A stretch of DNA of 5,063 nucleotides, taken from Candidatus Sulfotelmatobacter sp. GTDB taxonomy: Bacteria; Acidobacteriota; Terriglobia; Terriglobales; Acidobacteriaceae. Of the stretch, positions 4,938 through 5,063 are shown piece after piece. Both the position numbers and the translations under genes were made by a program. Every line of letters begins with the position of its first letter. Positions within the stretch are counted from its first letter, which is position 1. The notes under the pieces were generated by a model. The model saw nothing but the letters and a program-made list of their open reading frames with translations. It was not told the DNA's origin and did no database searches. The DNA lies in the NCBI GenBank assembly GCA_030044775.1, contig JASICF010000077.1:1-5063 (forward strand), given 5' to 3'.

Positions 4938-5063
4938 CTACTCCAGCGGGTTCTTCCACCGCAATCCTGGGAATCGCGCAAAATCGCGATCCGCCGTGTG
5001 CAGCACTCCGCCAAACTCGATCGTAAGAGCTGCGATCTCGGCATCGCTGACGAGCGGCCCGGA
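4938..5063 (-). CDS. vapC: C-terminal part of a second PIN-domain VapC-type toxin (partial)
   Basis: The complement of 5063-4938 is open through 41 codons to a TAG, and the window edge cuts off the N-terminal part. The visible segment has PIN C-terminal features: SDAEIAAL supplies the third acidic position, HTADRDFARF the last acidic residues, and the end GLRWKNPLE matches the FPGLRW-x-NPL tail common in one large VapC subfamily. The gene is therefore almost certainly a PIN RNase toxin, unrelated in detail to the toxin at 353-805, whose tail is different. Its antitoxin would be expected further right, upstream on the minus strand. It converges with parE with only 10 bp between the stop codons. 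Confidence 0.85.
   Translation of the reverse strand, partial: SGPLVSDAEIAALTIEFGGVLHTADRDFARFPGLRWKNPLE

Noticed and set aside
1..5063. CRISPR array, insertion sequence or phage attachment site
   Set aside because: No regularly spaced repeats, transposase-like protein, terminal inverted repeats or integrase are seen in the window.

Overview
The window looks like chromosomal DNA of a moderately GC-rich free-living bacterium. The full-length RNase J (rather than RNase E), the AbrB/PIN and ParDE toxin-antitoxin modules and the protein style suggest Acidobacteriota or a similar soil lineage. That assignment is an impression from protein sequence, not a search result.

Layout, left to right. (1) Positions 1-78 hold the last 25 codons of an unrecognised + strand gene. 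(2) Positions 82-140 are a compact control region: two abutting 7-bp inverted repeats, the second one flanking a perfect extended -10 (TGCTATAAT) that sits only 7 nt before an ATG. (3) 141-805 is a type II toxin-antitoxin operon: an AbrB/MazE-fold antitoxin overlapping a PIN-domain VapC-type RNase toxin that starts at TTG. (4) On the minus strand, an EcsC-family protein (1555-2247) is followed by a HAD phosphatase (844-1491), probably one transcription unit, converging on the toxin. (5) A divergent gap of 146 bp leads to rnj (2394-4058, +), the complete RNase J with metallo-beta-lactamase, beta-CASP and C-terminal domains and all metal ligands. (6) A 288-bp spacer (4059-4346) has no convincing gene, one modest terminator hairpin and a candidate promoter for the next operon. 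(7) 4347-4927 is a ParD/ParE-type operon with overlapping genes. (8) At the right edge, on the minus strand, is the last 41 codons of a second PIN-domain VapC toxin (4938-5063), cut by the window end and convergent with parE.

How the parts work together: RNase J is a core RNA-decay and maturation enzyme. It is flanked by toxin-antitoxin genes of three separate modules, two of which encode PIN ribonucleases and one a predicted gyrase poison. I see no sequence evidence that these modules are linked functionally to RNase J; the simplest reading is accessory modules accumulated around a housekeeping gene.

Nothing here is clearly a new system. The best item for follow-up is the antitoxin promoter, where a perfect inverted repeat brackets the -10 element and the mRNA is predicted to be leaderless, giving a simple model for autoregulation.
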